Translations under genes and position numbers: made by a program
Shown: in pieces, positions 8,615 through 18,600 of the stretch
Layout of the letters: each line of letters begins with the position of its first letter
Numbering within the stretch: position 1 is the stretch's first letter
Assembly: GCF_003931915.1 (NCBI RefSeq)
Contig: NZ_RSAA01000015.1
Coordinates: 310,001 to 374,000 of the forward strand
DNA from: Saccharopolyspora rhizosphaerae
Lineage (GTDB): Bacteria > Actinomycetota > Actinomycetes > Mycobacteriales > Pseudonocardiaceae
Length of the DNA stretch: 64,000 bases
Direction of reading: 5' to 3'
The notes under the pieces: generated by a model
What the model saw: only the letters and a program-made list of their open reading frames with translations
The model's database searches: none
Told to the model about the DNA's origin: nothing

Positions 8615-8657
8615 GCACCTACCGCAATCCGCCCGCTTCGGACTGCATGCTGGAGCG

Positions 8658-9686
8658 ATGACGACGCGTGCCACGGACGTCCACCCGCAGCGATCCTCCC
8701 GGCGCAACCGGCTCGACAGAGCGGCCCTGACCCGGGTCCCGCTGGTCGACGGCCTGCCCGAGCTGGACCCCCACCTGCGCCCGCCGCAGGGGCGCCAGGT
8801 CGACCTGCCCGCCACCGGCAGCTCCGCCGCGGCGCGGCTGCACGTGCGCGAGACCGAGGGGCCGGCCGGTGCGGAGACCGCCGTCCACCTGCACGGACTC
8901 GCCGGCTCGTCGACGAATTGGACGGACCTGTCGGCCCAGCTCGCCGGTCACCTGCGCAGCGTCGCGGTGGACCTGCCCGGCTTCGGCCACTCGCAGCCGC
9001 CCGCGGGCTTCGGCTACACCCGCCAGGAGAACGCCGACCAGGTCATCCGGCTGCTCACCGAGCTGCGGACCGGACCGGTGCACCTGACCGGCAACTCCTT
9101 CGGAGCCGCGGTGGCCATCGAGGTCGCCGCCCGCCGCCCGGACCTGGTCAACACGCTGACGCTGATCGCCCCGGCGGTGCCCGACCTGCGGCCGAGCCCG
9201 AGCCGGATGTCCGACCCGCGGCTGGCGCTGGCGATGCTGCCGCTCGTGGGCACGCCGACCCGCCGCAAGCTGGCCCAGACCACCCCCCGGCAGCGCGCCG
9301 AGCAGCTGATCCGGCTGTGCTTCGCCGAGCCGGGCCGCATCCCGCCGCACCGCCTCGACGAGGCCGCGGCGGAGTTCGCCGAGCGCGCCGACCTGCCGTG
9401 GGCGGCGGCCGCGCTGGCGCGGACCACGGCCGAGCTGATGCGGTCCTGGGTGGTCTCGCCCGGCCGTTCGCTGTGGCGCCTGCTGCCTCGCGTCGATGCG
9501 CCCGCGTTGGTCATCTGGGGTGCGAACGATCGGGTGGTTTCGGTCCGCAAGGCACCACGCACAACAACGTTGCTCCCACGAGGTCGCCTGCTCGTGATCC
9601 CGCGGACGGGGCACGTGCCGCAGATGGAACGCCCTGCGGTGGTGGCGCGCGCGGTGCTGGGCCTGGCGCTGTCCGACACGTGGTGA
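8658..9686 (+). CDS. alpha/beta-fold hydrolase
   Basis: 342 residues. HLHGLAGSSTNW is the oxyanion loop, GNSFGA the nucleophile elbow, IWGANDRVV the acid and GHVPQME the His. An N-terminal extension of about 60 residues is polar and unlike the core. The family covers haloperoxidase- and esterase-like enzymes; the substrate cannot be called. Probably regulated by the divergent TetR through the dyad at 8597-8614. The DUF3152 gene follows in the same direction after about 100 nt. Confidence 0.8.
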   Translation: MTTRATDVHPQRSSRRNRLDRAALTRVPLVDGLPELDPHLRPPQGRQVDLPATGSSAAARLHVRETEGPAGAETAVHLHGLAGSSTNWTDLSAQLAGHLRSVAVDLPGFGHSQPPAGFGYTRQENADQVIRLLTELRTGPVHLTGNSFGAAVAIEVAARRPDLVNTLTLIAPAVPDLRPSPSRMSDPRLALAMLPLVGTPTRRKLAQTTPRQRAEQLIRLCFAEPGRIPPHRLDEAAAEFAERADLPWAAAALARTTAELMRSWVVSPGRSLWRLLPRVDAPALVIWGANDRVVSVRKAPRTTTLLPRGRLLVIPRTGHVPQMERPAVVARAVLGLALSDTW

Positions 9687-9786
9687 AACCCCGTTTTACG
9701 CAACAAGAGTGATCTTCTGCGACTCGCTCACGCTTGGTGGCCGGTGCGGCGGGGTGCGCGGTTCGGGCTGTGGCACGCTGTGGGAC

Positions 9787-10845
9787 GTGACGCGCACGCC
9801 GCAGCCTTCCCGTGACTCCGTGGATGACCGCCACTCGGCGGATCGTTCCGCGCGGGAGTCGCACGGGCTGTCGGGCCGGCCGCGGCGCCGCGGCGAGGCA
9901 CCCCCGGACGAGCCGCTGGCGGCGTCCTGGAAGCCGGAGCCGTCCGGCGAGGCGGGTCGCCACCGCGCCAAGCGCCGCAGGGGCGTGCTGGGCCGTTACG
10001 GCTGGCGGATGTACGCGCTCCCGCTGATGGTGGTCATCACCGCGCTCGCCGTGTTGCAGACCGTCCGTCCGGACGACGTCAACGCCGCGTTGACCGAGCC
10101 GGAGGTGGAGCAGCCGATCGCGGCGCAGGGCCCGGGCGAGCCGCTGGTGCGCGAAGCGCCGCCGAGCCAGAGCTTCCCGGCGACGATGTTCTCCGCCGAC
10201 CTGCCCCCGGGCGGGCCGATCCCGGAGACCGGGGCCCGCACCTTCCAGGTGCTGCCGGGCAACTCGCCGGTCGTCGGCAACGGTCGGCTCTACCAGTACA
10301 GCGTGGAGGTCGAGGTCGGCGTGCCGCTGCCCGACCCCAACGCCGAGTTCGGCAACCTGGTGCAGACCACGCTGTCGGACCCGCGCAGCTGGACCAACCC
10401 GCAGGCGGGCGGCATCTCGCTGCAGCGGGTGGACTCGAGCGGTCCGCGCCCGGACTTCCGGGTGATCCTGGTCAGCCAGCAGACCGCGCGCGAGGCGTGC
10501 GACTACACCGACGGCCTCCCCTACGACAGCTCGTGCCGCAAGGGCAACATGGTCTACCTCAACGCGGCCCGCTGGGTGCGCGGCGCGGTGTCGTTCGAGG
10601 GTGACATCGGCAACTACCGCCGATACCAGATCAACCATGAGGTCGGCCACGTCTTCGGCAACAAGCACGTCGGTTGCCCGGGCCCGGGAACGCTCGCGCC
10701 GGTGATGATGCAGCAGACCTTCAGCGTCGCCAACAACGAGCTGCACGACCTCAACCAGGTCGCCGACCAGGGAACTCCGATCGACGCCAACGGCTTCGTC
10801 TGCCGGCCCAACGCCTGGCCCTTCCCGGTCGCCCCCGGCTTCTAG
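9787..10845 (+). CDS. DUF3152 membrane-anchored zincin-like protein (Rv3207c-like)
   Basis: 352 residues from GTG 9787 (TRTPQPSRD). About 75 basic, polar cytosolic residues precede one transmembrane segment (YALPLMVVITALAVLQ), and then an extracytoplasmic domain. NHEVGHVFGNKHVGCP gives an HExxH zinc site with a further His five residues on, as in metzincin-like peptidases. Four Cys in the C-terminal half may form disulfides. A cell-surface peptidase is inferred; no substrate is known. The ortholog in M. tuberculosis also adjoins moeZ. Confidence 0.8.
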   Translation: MTRTPQPSRDSVDDRHSADRSARESHGLSGRPRRRGEAPPDEPLAASWKPEPSGEAGRHRAKRRRGVLGRYGWRMYALPLMVVITALAVLQTVRPDDVNAALTEPEVEQPIAAQGPGEPLVREAPPSQSFPATMFSADLPPGGPIPETGARTFQVLPGNSPVVGNGRLYQYSVEVEVGVPLPDPNAEFGNLVQTTLSDPRSWTNPQAGGISLQRVDSSGPRPDFRVILVSQQTAREACDYTDGLPYDSSCRKGNMVYLNAARWVRGAVSFEGDIGNYRRYQINHEVGHVFGNKHVGCPGPGTLAPVMMQQTFSVANNELHDLNQVADQGTPIDANGFVCRPNAWPFPVAPGF

Positions 10846-10853
10846 CCGGCCCG

Positions 10854-10868
10854 TCCGGGTGTCCCGGA
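10854..10868 (+). terminator. weak hairpin after the DUF3152 gene
   Basis: TCCGGG-TGT-CCCGGA, 6-bp perfect stem, starting 8 nt past the stop. No T-tract. Confidence 0.3.
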
Positions 10869-11013
10869 TGCTGGGAGCAGTTTGGGTTGGGGAATCGGAT
10901 CGGCCAGTCTTGCGTTGCAGATTCCGTGCTACCTCTCCAGGTGCACGTGGACGCTTTTCAGGCACCGGCCGCTCGTGCAGCGATCGGTGCCGCCACCAGA
11001 GGAGGAGCTGGGA

Positions 11014-12186
11014 ATGTCCGGCGCAACGTCGCTACCGCCGCTGGTCGAGCCGGCGTCGGAGCTGACCAAGGAAGAGGTCGCGCGCTACAGCCGCCACCTG
11101 ATCATCCCGGACATCGGGATGGAGGGCCAGAAGCGGCTGAAGAACGCGAAGGTCCTGGTGGTCGGCGCCGGCGGGCTCGGTAGCCCGGCGCTTCTGTACC
11201 TGGCCGCTGCCGGTGTCGGCACGCTCGGCATCATCGAGTTCGACGAGGTCGACGAGTCGAACCTGCACCGCCAGGTCATCCACGGGCAGTCCGACCTGGG
11301 CCGCCCGAAGGCGGAGTCGGCGAAGGACTCGATCGCCGAGGTCAACCCGTACGTCAAGGTCAACCTCCACATGACGCACCTGACCTCGGACAACGCCCTG
11401 GACATCTTCCGGGACTACGACCTGATCCTGGACGGCACGGACAACTTCGCCACCCGCTACCTGGTCAACGACGCCGCCGTGCTGCTGGGCAAGCCGTACG
11501 TGTGGGGTTCGATCTTCCGGTTCGAGGGCCAGGCCAGCGTGTTCTGGGCCGAGCACGGTCCGCAGTACCGCGACCTGTACCCCGAGCCGCCGCCGCCCGG
11601 CATGGTGCCGTCCTGCGCCGAGGGCGGCGTGCTGGGCGTGCTGTGCGCCTCCATCGGGTCGATCATGGTCAACGAGGCCATCAAGCTGATCACCGGTATC
11701 GGTGAGACGCTGCTCGGCCGGCTGATGATCTACGACGCGCTGGAGATGAGCTACTGGACCGTCAAGATCCGCAAGGACCCGAACGGCGAGCCGGTCAAGG
11801 AGCTGATCGACTACGACGCGTTCTGCGGTGTCGTCTCCGACGACGCGCAGCAGGCCGCGGCGAACAGCACGATCACGCCGCAGGAGCTCAAGGACATGTT
11901 CGAGCGCGGTGAGAAGTTCGAGCTCATCGACGTCCGCGAGCCGCACGAGTACGAGATCGTCAAGATCGACGGCTCGAAGCTGATCCCGAAGGACCGCATC
12001 CTCTCGGGTGAAGCGCTGGCCGAGCTGCCGCAGGACCGCAAGATCGTCCTGCACTGCAAGTCCGGTGGCCGTTCCGCCGAGGCCCTCGCGGCCCTGCACA
12101 AGGCCGGGTTCGCCGACGCCGTGCACGTCGGCGGCGGTGTTCTGGGCTGGGCCAACCAGGTCGACACCAGCCTGCCGACCTACTGA
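11014..12186 (+). CDS. moeZ: adenylyltransferase/sulfurtransferase MoeZ (E1-like plus rhodanese)
   Basis: 390 residues. The N-terminal ThiF/MoeB domain has the nucleotide loop GAGGLGSP (residues 51-58) and the DGTDNF signature; the C-terminal rhodanese domain (about 285-385) has active-site loop HCKSGGRS with the persulfide Cys. It adenylates the C-terminal Gly-Gly of small sulfur carriers (MoaD, ThiS, CysO) and thiocarboxylates them, supplying sulfur for molybdopterin and other pathways. ATG 11014 follows GAGGAGGAG; the longer frame from 10882 is not supported. A strong hairpin follows at 12199-12237. Confidence 0.95.
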   Translation: MSGATSLPPLVEPASELTKEEVARYSRHLIIPDIGMEGQKRLKNAKVLVVGAGGLGSPALLYLAAAGVGTLGIIEFDEVDESNLHRQVIHGQSDLGRPKAESAKDSIAEVNPYVKVNLHMTHLTSDNALDIFRDYDLILDGTDNFATRYLVNDAAVLLGKPYVWGSIFRFEGQASVFWAEHGPQYRDLYPEPPPPGMVPSCAEGGVLGVLCASIGSIMVNEAIKLITGIGETLLGRLMIYDALEMSYWTVKIRKDPNGEPVKELIDYDAFCGVVSDDAQQAAANSTITPQELKDMFERGEKFELIDVREPHEYEIVKIDGSKLIPKDRILSGEALAELPQDRKIVLHCKSGGRSAEALAALHKAGFADAVHVGGGVLGWANQVDTSLPTY

Positions 12187-12198
12187 TCGAGATCACTG

Positions 12199-12237
12199 AG
12201 AGCGGTGCACCGGTCCTCCTGACCGGTGCACCGCTCT
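12199..12237 (+). terminator. moeZ terminator
   Basis: 17-bp perfect stem (AGAGCGGTGCACCGGTC) with loop CTCCT, beginning 12 nt after the moeZ stop. Confidence 0.8.
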
Positions 12238-12294
12238 TGCGTTCTCCGGAGTGCCTGCTGCCGAATCCCCGTTCTTCGAGGTAGCGTCTGGCGC

Positions 12295-13092
12295 GTGAGT
12301 GCTACGCCGGAGCCGCCACCGCCGCACGTGTGCGCGGCGTTCGGGGCGCGAGTCGAGGAGCCCGAGGCACTGGAGGGCGCGGTCGCGTGGCGTTGTGGTG
12401 AGATCGTGCTCAAGCCCGCCGCCAACACCGCTGAGGCCGCGTGGGTCGCGCAGACCCTCGACGCGCTCGAACCGGACGACGTCCGGGTTTCGCGCCCGGT
12501 CCGCTCGACCGACGGTCGCTGGGTGGTGTCGGGGTGGTCGGCCAGCCGTGACGTCACGGGCCGTCCGGAACCCCGCCACGACGAGGTCGTGGCGATGTCG
12601 CTGCGGTTGCACGCGGCCAGTCGGTACCTCTCCCGCCCGCGGTTCTTGCAGCTGCGCCAGGACATCTACGCCTTGGCCGACCGGATGGCGTGGGGCGAGG
12701 AGGAGTACGCGCTCCCGCAGGAGAAGGGCGGCCGGCTCTACGACGTGCTGGCCGGATCGCGCCGGCCGATGCAGACGCAACCGCAGGTGGTGCACGGCGA
12801 CCTGTTCGGCAACGTGCTCTTCGCCGGGGACGCCTCGCCCGGCGTGATCGACTTCAACGCCTACTGGCGTCCTGCCGAGTGGGCTGCGGCCGTCGTCGTC
12901 ATCGACTCGCTGGCCTGGGGCGGCGCGGACCCGGCGATCGTCGAGCGCTGGTCCCACCTCACCGACTGGCCGCAGGCCTTGTTGCGCGCCTTGCTGTTCC
13001 GGCTCGCGGTGCACTCGCTGCACCCGCGTTCCTCCACGAAGACGCTGACGGGCCTGGAGCGCGCCTCCCAGATGGTGCTGGAAGTCCTGTAG
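12295..13092 (+). CDS. TIGR02569 family protein (aminoglycoside phosphotransferase-like fold)
   Basis: 265 residues. VVHGDLFGNVLF followed by VIDFNAYWRP corresponds to the catalytic loop and the metal-binding Asp of the APH/choline kinase fold, so phosphotransfer to a small molecule is possible. The family is restricted to actinobacteria and sits beside moeZ, as Rv3205c does in M. tuberculosis. GTG 12295 is chosen because a TAGCGT -10 box (12282-12287) lies 7 nt upstream, giving a leaderless transcript. Followed by a hairpin. Confidence 0.78.
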   Translation: MSATPEPPPPHVCAAFGARVEEPEALEGAVAWRCGEIVLKPAANTAEAAWVAQTLDALEPDDVRVSRPVRSTDGRWVVSGWSASRDVTGRPEPRHDEVVAMSLRLHAASRYLSRPRFLQLRQDIYALADRMAWGEEEYALPQEKGGRLYDVLAGSRRPMQTQPQVVHGDLFGNVLFAGDASPGVIDFNAYWRPAEWAAAVVVIDSLAWGGADPAIVERWSHLTDWPQALLRALLFRLAVHSLHPRSSTKTLTGLERASQMVLEVL

Positions 13093-13116
13093 GCCCCTGG
13101 TGGGCTCAGCGGTGGC

Positions 13117-13136
13117 AGGACGTGCCGCCACGTCCT
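13117..13136 (+). terminator. terminator of the TIGR02569 gene
   Basis: AGGACGTG-CCGC-CACGTCCT, 8-bp perfect stem with a 4-nt loop, 24 nt past the stop. Confidence 0.55.
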
Positions 13137-13212
13137 CGGAGCAGCTCCTGGCTCGAGCGGGGCTGGTCACTCCAGCCTCCGTCGCGGCGTCCGCTTGTGT
13201 GACGATGGGCGT

Positions 13213-14007
13213 GTGCAGGAGGTTCTGAGCGGTTCCACGGTCGGTGTCACGGCGGAGCGCAAGGCCGAGGAGATCGGCGACATGCTGGCCCGCCGGGGTG
13301 CTCGCGTGCTGTTCGGCGCCGCCATGCACACGGTCCCGCTGCCCGAGGACGGTGAGCTCGCGGCCGCCACCCGTGAGGTGCTCTCCGCGCCGGTGGACTT
13401 CGTCGTCGCGATCACCGGGGTCGGTTTCCGCGGCTGGGTCGAGGCCGCTGGTGACGAGCTCGTCCAGCACCTCGCCGGCGCCCGGGTGGTCGCGCGCGGC
13501 GCGAAGGCCAAGGGCGCGGTCCGCGGCGCAGGCCTGCGCGAGGAGTGGACCTCGCCGTCGGAGGAGTCCGCCGAGGTCCGGGACCACCTGCTCGAACGGG
13601 GAGTGGCGGGCAAGCGCGTGGTGCTGCAGGTCCACGGCGATCCGATGCTCGAGTTCCGCCGGGCGCTCACCGACGCGGGTGCGGAGGTCGTCCCGGTGGC
13701 GGTCTACCGCTGGACCGACCCGGTGGACCTCGCTCCGCTGGACCAGCTCATCGACGCCGTCATCGCGGGTGAGGTGGACGCGTTGCCGTTCACCAGCGCT
13801 CCTGCGGCGACGAACTTCCTCGCCCGGGCCGATCGCACCGACCGCGGCGAGGCGCTGCGCACGGCGTTGCGCGAGGTCCTCATCGCCTGCGTCGGGCCGG
13901 TGACCGCGGCCCCCATCGCGAAGGCCGGTCTGCCGCACGTCCTTCCGGACCGCGCTCGCACCGCCGCCCTGGTCAAGCTGGTCGAGCAGGAGCTCTCCGC
14001 GCGCTGA
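13213..14007 (+). CDS. uroporphyrinogen-III synthase family protein
   Basis: 264 residues. The two-lobed HemD layout is visible: N-lobe VGVTAERKAEEIGDMLARRG, a middle AITGVGFRGW, and a C-lobe with PFTSAPAATNFL and IACVGPVTAAPIAKAG matching the conserved TSxxxxxxF and GxxTaxa(l)xxxG motifs. HemD closes hydroxymethylbilane to uroporphyrinogen III. No other haem gene lies nearby, so it may be a paralogue; in other actinobacteria this form is fused to or accompanies a regulator. GTG 13213 has GACGAT six nt upstream. Confidence 0.78.
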   Translation: MQEVLSGSTVGVTAERKAEEIGDMLARRGARVLFGAAMHTVPLPEDGELAAATREVLSAPVDFVVAITGVGFRGWVEAAGDELVQHLAGARVVARGAKAKGAVRGAGLREEWTSPSEESAEVRDHLLERGVAGKRVVLQVHGDPMLEFRRALTDAGAEVVPVAVYRWTDPVDLAPLDQLIDAVIAGEVDALPFTSAPAATNFLARADRTDRGEALRTALREVLIACVGPVTAAPIAKAGLPHVLPDRARTAALVKLVEQELSAR

Positions 14008-14023
14008 CCTCCTCGCACCGCGG

Positions 14024-14042
14024 GTCCGCCGCGCCTGCGGAC
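14024..14042. terminator. weak hairpin between convergent genes
   Basis: GTCCGC-N7-GCGGAC between the hemD-like and alkyltransferase-like genes; 6-bp stem only. Confidence 0.35.
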
Positions 14043-14047
14043 TGCTG

Positions 14048-14335
14048 CTACGTGCTCCAGCGGTAGCGGCGCATGCTCACCCGGCCGTCCTGGGCGAGGA
14101 CACCTTCGGCGCGCAGGAGCTCCAGCTGCCGGTGGCGGAGGTGCTCGGCGGCGGTCCCGTTGGACCGCAGCACCCGGTGCCAGGGCAGGTCGGCGGTGTC
14201 CTCGGACATGATCCGCCCGACGAGGCGCGGTGAGCGCAGCCCGGCGAGCTCGGCGACGTCCCCGTAGGACAGCACCCGTCCTGGCGGGATCGACGCGACC
14301 ACGGCGCGCACTCGTTCGAACGTCTCCTCGTCCAC
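14048..14335 (-). CDS. alkyltransferase-like (ATL) DNA repair protein
   Basis: 95 residues, corresponding to the DNA-binding domain of O6-alkylguanine transferases. The helix-turn-helix region contains RVLSYGDVAELAG, and the alkyl-acceptor PCHR motif reads PWHR, so the reactive Cys is replaced by Trp. This is the hallmark of ATL proteins, which bind O6-alkylguanine, flip it and hand the lesion to nucleotide excision repair instead of dealkylating it. M. tuberculosis Rv3204 has the same position. Its message may share the chitinase-like gene's strand but is separated by a strong hairpin. Confidence 0.9.
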   Translation of the reverse strand: MDEETFERVRAVVASIPPGRVLSYGDVAELAGLRSPRLVGRIMSEDTADLPWHRVLRSNGTAAEHLRHRQLELLRAEGVLAQDGRVSMRRYRWST

Positions 14336-14370
14336 GTGCTGGAAGTTACCCCAGGCGTCCGACCGGAAGC

Positions 14371-14411
14371 GGAGAACGGCCCGCCCCCGGCGAGGGGACG
14401 GGCCGTTCTCC
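14371..14411 (-). terminator. terminator of the GH18 gene
   Basis: 13-bp perfect stem (GGAGAACGGCCCG) around a C-rich/G-rich loop that can extend it. It lies 13 nt beyond the GH18 stop on the minus strand and upstream of the ATL gene. Confidence 0.7.
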
Positions 14412-14423
14412 TGTGGTCGCGGG

Positions 14424-15401
14424 TCAGCCCTGGAACCCCGCGACGATCTTGGTGAAGTCCCAGTCCTGCTGGTCGATGCCGCTGCAGGAGTCCTGGGCGC
14501 CGCCGCTGCACGGGCGGTCGCGGTTGACCGACCAGAACGTGAAGCGGCCGAGTCCGTTCTCCTTGGCGTAGTCGGCCATCTCCTGGAACGCGGCCTGATC
14601 GACGAGCTCGCCCTCGACGTCGGTCGTGCCGTTCATCGACGAGATGCCGGCGTGCGCGTAGGCGTCGGCGTCGTCGTAACCGAGACCCGCCTTCAGCGCC
14701 TCCTTCAGGCCTTCGGTGGCGGCGATGGTGTCCGCGGCCATGTCGGACCCGTTGAAGTCGAACGGCATCTGCGTCCAGACGTCGATGTTCGCGCCGATCT
14801 CGGCGGCCTTGGCGATCATCGCCTTGCCGTTCTCGTTCGGGCCGGTGGTGGTGGTCGGGAAGGTGACCACGGTGAGCAGGCCCGGGTTGGCCTCCTTGGT
14901 GATCTTCAGCGCCTCGACCACCTTGTCGCGGGAGGCCTGGTTCTCGAACTCGGTGGCCTCGATGTCGACGTCGATGGCCTTGAGCCCGTAGGCGTCGATC
15001 AGCTCCTGGTAGGCGGCGGCCAGCTGCTGGGCGTCACCGCACACCTCGCCGAGCTTGGTGCCGGAGTAGCCGCCGATGGACGGGATCACGTCGCCGCCGG
15101 CACCGCGGATCGCCTCGATGGTGGCCTTGTCCTGGCCGTCGAGCGGGCGCTGGCCGTCCCACGCGGGGTTGCAGCCGCCGTCCGAGTTGATGAAGGCGAG
15201 GGTGAAGTCCTTGATGCCGGTCGCGTTCATGACGTCGGCGGGCGCGGGCGGGCTGCCCCAGCCGTTGTACAGGTAGGGCGAGGCGGCGACCGGGCTCGGG
15301 GCCGCGCTGGGCTCTTCGGCGCTGAGCGCGGGAGCCGCGCCGAGGGCCAACGTGCCGAGGACGGCGGCACCGGCGAGCAGGCTCGTGCGGATCTTGCTCA
15401 C
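14424..15401 (-). CDS. secreted glycoside hydrolase family 18 (chitinase-like) protein
   Basis: 325 residues with a Sec signal peptide (basic start, hydrophobic core [18 protein letters not shown], cleavage near ALSA-EE). The GH18 barrel is indicated by [10 protein letters not shown] (strand 3 SxGG) and [12 protein letters not shown], which keeps the D-x-D-x-E core with the catalytic Glu but has Lys in place of the first Asp of DGxDxDx[10 protein letters not shown] fits the strand with substrate-binding Met/Tyr-type residues. Predicted extracellular chitin or glycan hydrolase. A strong GGAGAAGGAGG precedes its GTG/ATG start. Terminator hairpin follows. Confidence 0.85.
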   Translation of the reverse strand: MSKIRTSLLAGAAVLGTLALGAAPALSAEEPSAAPSPVAASPYLYNGWGSPPAPADVMNATGIKDFTLAFINSDGGCNPAWDGQRPLDGQDKATIEAIRGAGGDVIPSIGGYSGTKLGEVCGDAQQLAAAYQELIDAYGLKAIDVDIEATEFENQASRDKVVEALKITKEANPGLLTVVTFPTTTTGPNENGKAMIAKAAEIGANIDVWTQMPFDFNGSDMAADTIAATEGLKEALKAGLGYDDADAYAHAGISSMNGTTDVEGELVDQAAFQEMADYAKENGLGRFTFWSVNRDRPCSGGAQDSCSGIDQQDWDFTKIVAGFQG

Positions 15402-15629
15402 GCTTCCTCCTTCTCCGGGGTGCGTCGCGCATTCGGGGCTGCGCGAATTCGCAGGTCACAGGCGGGGGAGCCTGCGATGGAAAGCAATCTGCCAGACTGC
15501 GAAATTGGTCCGTACCACCAAACGCCGGAGTCCGATCCCAGCATTCACAGTTGGAAATCCCAGATATCTCGGGCACATCCCGGCGTGCCCAGAGCTGATC
15601 TCGTCACCTCGGCGTGATTCCATTCGGGC

Positions 15630-18600
15630 GTGCCAGCAGCGACTTCGCCCGTGCTCGTGCGCCGTGCCGAAACCGCGCGGCGCACCACGACTTGGGACGC
15701 AGCAGGTCGCCGGGCGCTGGAGCACTCCTTCGGGTTCCTGCGCGTGCTGGGCGGTCCGGGAACCGGCAAGTCGACGCTGCTCGCCGAGATCGCCGCCGAC
15801 CGGATCCGGCACCGGGGCGTGTCGCCGGAGAACGTCCTCGTGCTGACCTCCAGCCGCCGCGCCGCGTCCTGGATGCGCACCGAGATCACGCGGTTGCTCA
15901 CCGGATCCGGCGAAGACGTCCGCACCGCCCCGGAACCGCTGGTGCGCACCGTGCACTCCTACGCGTTCGCCGTGCTGCGCCTCCAGGCCGTGCGCGACGA
16001 ACTGCCGCCACCGCAGCTGCTCAACGGGCCCGACCAGGACGCGTTGGTCCGCGAGCTCCTCGAAGGTGACGTCGAGCAAGGAGCTCGTGACTGGCCGGAG
16101 TCGCTGCAACCCGCGCTGACCGTGCCCGGTTTCGCCGAGGAACTGCGGGACCTGTTGCTGCGCGCGGCCGAACGCGGCGTCGACCCGGACCGGCTGATCG
16201 AGCTCGGCCGCGAGCACGGCCGACCCGAGTGGGTTGCCGCCGGCCGCTTCGGCCGCCAGTACGAGCAGGTCACGCTGCTGCGCGGTGCGGGAGGCTCGCA
16301 AGCCCCCGCGCTGGACGCGGCCGAACTCGTCGGCTCCGCGCGGTTGGCGTTCGCCACCGACTCCGGACTGCTCATGGCCGAGCAGGACCGGGTCCGGTAC
16401 GTGCTGGTCGACGACGCGCAGCACCTGGACCCGCAGCAGTACGAGCTGGTCCGCACGCTCGGCGAGACCGCCACCGAGTTCATCATCACCGGTGATCCCG
16501 ACCAGGCCGTCTACACCTTCCGCGGCGCCGACCCGCGCTGCTTGCTCGACTCCGACCCCGACGGCACCGACACCACCGTGCTCACCGTCGACCACCGGAT
16601 GTCGAAGGCGGTGCGAGAAGCCGTGCAGCGCTTGGCTTCCCGGCTCCCGGGCCACGGACCGCAGCGCCGCCTCGTCGAGGCCGAGTCCGATCAGGACGAG
16701 ACCAGCGGTGGTGCGGTGCAGGTGCGGTTGCTGGCGACCGAGGCGCAGGAGGCCTCGTGGGTGGCCGACCAGCTCCGCCGCGCCCACCTGCTCGACGAGA
16801 TCCCCTGGTCGCGGATGGCCGTCGTGGTGCGCTCCACCGGCCGCTCGCTGCCGGTGCTGCGGCGCGCCCTGCTGGCGGCCGGGGTCCCGATCGCACTGCC
16901 GGTGGACGACGTGCCGCTGTCCCAGCGCGCCGCCGTCCGCCCGCTGCTGACGTTGCTGCGCTGCGCGGTCCGGCCGCACGAGCTCGACCCCGACGCCGCG
17001 GCGCAGTTGCTGTCCTCGCAGCTCGGCGGCGCCGACCCGCTGGCGCTGCGCCGGTTGCGGCGTGGGCTGCTCCGCCTGGAATCGGCGTCGGGCGGCACGC
17101 GTCCCAGCGGTGAGCTGCTGGTCGAGGTCCTCAACGACGGCGACCGCCTCGCCGCGCTGGAGGACTCCGCCGCCGAACCCGCCCGCAAGGTGGCCGCCCT
17201 GCTGCGCACCGCGCGGGAATCGGCCGAGAAGGGCCAGACCGTCGAGGAAACCCTGTGGCGGGTGTGGAAGGCCTCGGGGCTGGAGAAGCGCTGGCTCGCC
17301 CAGTCCGAACGGCACGGCGTCACCGGTGCGCAGGCCGACCGCGACCTGGACGCGATCGTGGCGCTGTTCGACGCCGCCGCCCAGTTCGTCGACCGCTCGC
17401 CCGGCAACGACGCGGCCGGCTTCGCCGACTACCTCACCGACCAGCACATCGCCGGTTCCTCGTTGGCGCCCACGGCACCTCGCGACAACGCCGTGCAGAT
17501 CCTCACCGCTCACGCCGCCACCGGTCAGGAGTGGGACGTCGTGGCGGTGCCCGGCGTGCAGGAGGGCAGCTGGCCGGACCTGCGGTTGCGCGGGTCGCTG
17601 CTCGGCGTGGAGCGCCTGGTCGACGTGCTGTCCGGGATGAGCGGGGAGCGGGTTTCGGCCACCGCGCCGCTGCTGGCCGAGGAACGCCGTTTGCTGCTGG
17701 TCGCCGCCAGCCGCGCCCGGAGGAGCTTGCTGGTCAGCGCCGTGCGTGGCGAAGACGAGCAACCCTCCCGGTTCCTCGACGAGCTCGACGGGGTGGAGAG
17801 CGACCCGGATTCGGCGGAACGCCCGATCGCCCGCCCGGAACGGGGCCTGACCCTCGCGGACCTGGTCGGTGAGCTGCGCCGGGTCGTCTGCGACGCCGAG
17901 GAGCCGGAGGAACGCCGACGTCGCGCCGCCCGGCAGCTCGCCCGGCTGGCCGCCGCCGGCGTGCCCGGTGCCGACCCCGACACCTGGTACGGCCTGCCGG
18001 CGCCCTCCTCGGACGCGCCGCTGGTCACCGGTGAGGACGCGGTCAAGGTCTCGCCCTCCACCGTGGACATCCTCGCCAAGTGCCCGCTGCGCTGGCTCGT
18101 CGAGCGCAACGGCGGCCAGGACACCGCCGAACTCGCCGCTGTCACGGGGACTCTCGTGCACGCGCTGGTGCAGGCCGCCGCCGACGGTGCTGACACCGAG
18201 CAGCTGCACCAGGCCCTCGACGAGGCGTGGCAGACCATCGACGCCGGAGCGCCGTGGTTCTCCCGCAAGGAGCGCCAGCGGGTCGAGGGCATGCTCAACG
18301 CCTTCGTCGTCTGGCTGGTGCAGTCCCGCGCCGAACTCACCCAGGTCGGCGTGGAACGCGACCTCGACGTCACGGTGGAGGGACGCGAGGGCGGTCCGTG
18401 GTTGCGGCTGCGCGGCCGGGTCGACCGGTTGGAGCGCGACGCGGAGGGCCGTCCGGTCGTCATCGACGTCAAGACGGCGAAGGCCCCGGTGAGCAAGGGC
18501 GATGCCGAGGAGCACCCGCAGCTGGCGGTCTACCAGCTGGCCGCCGCGCTGGGCGCTTTCGGCGAGGAGGAGGAGCCCGGCGGGGCTCGGCTCCTCTACG

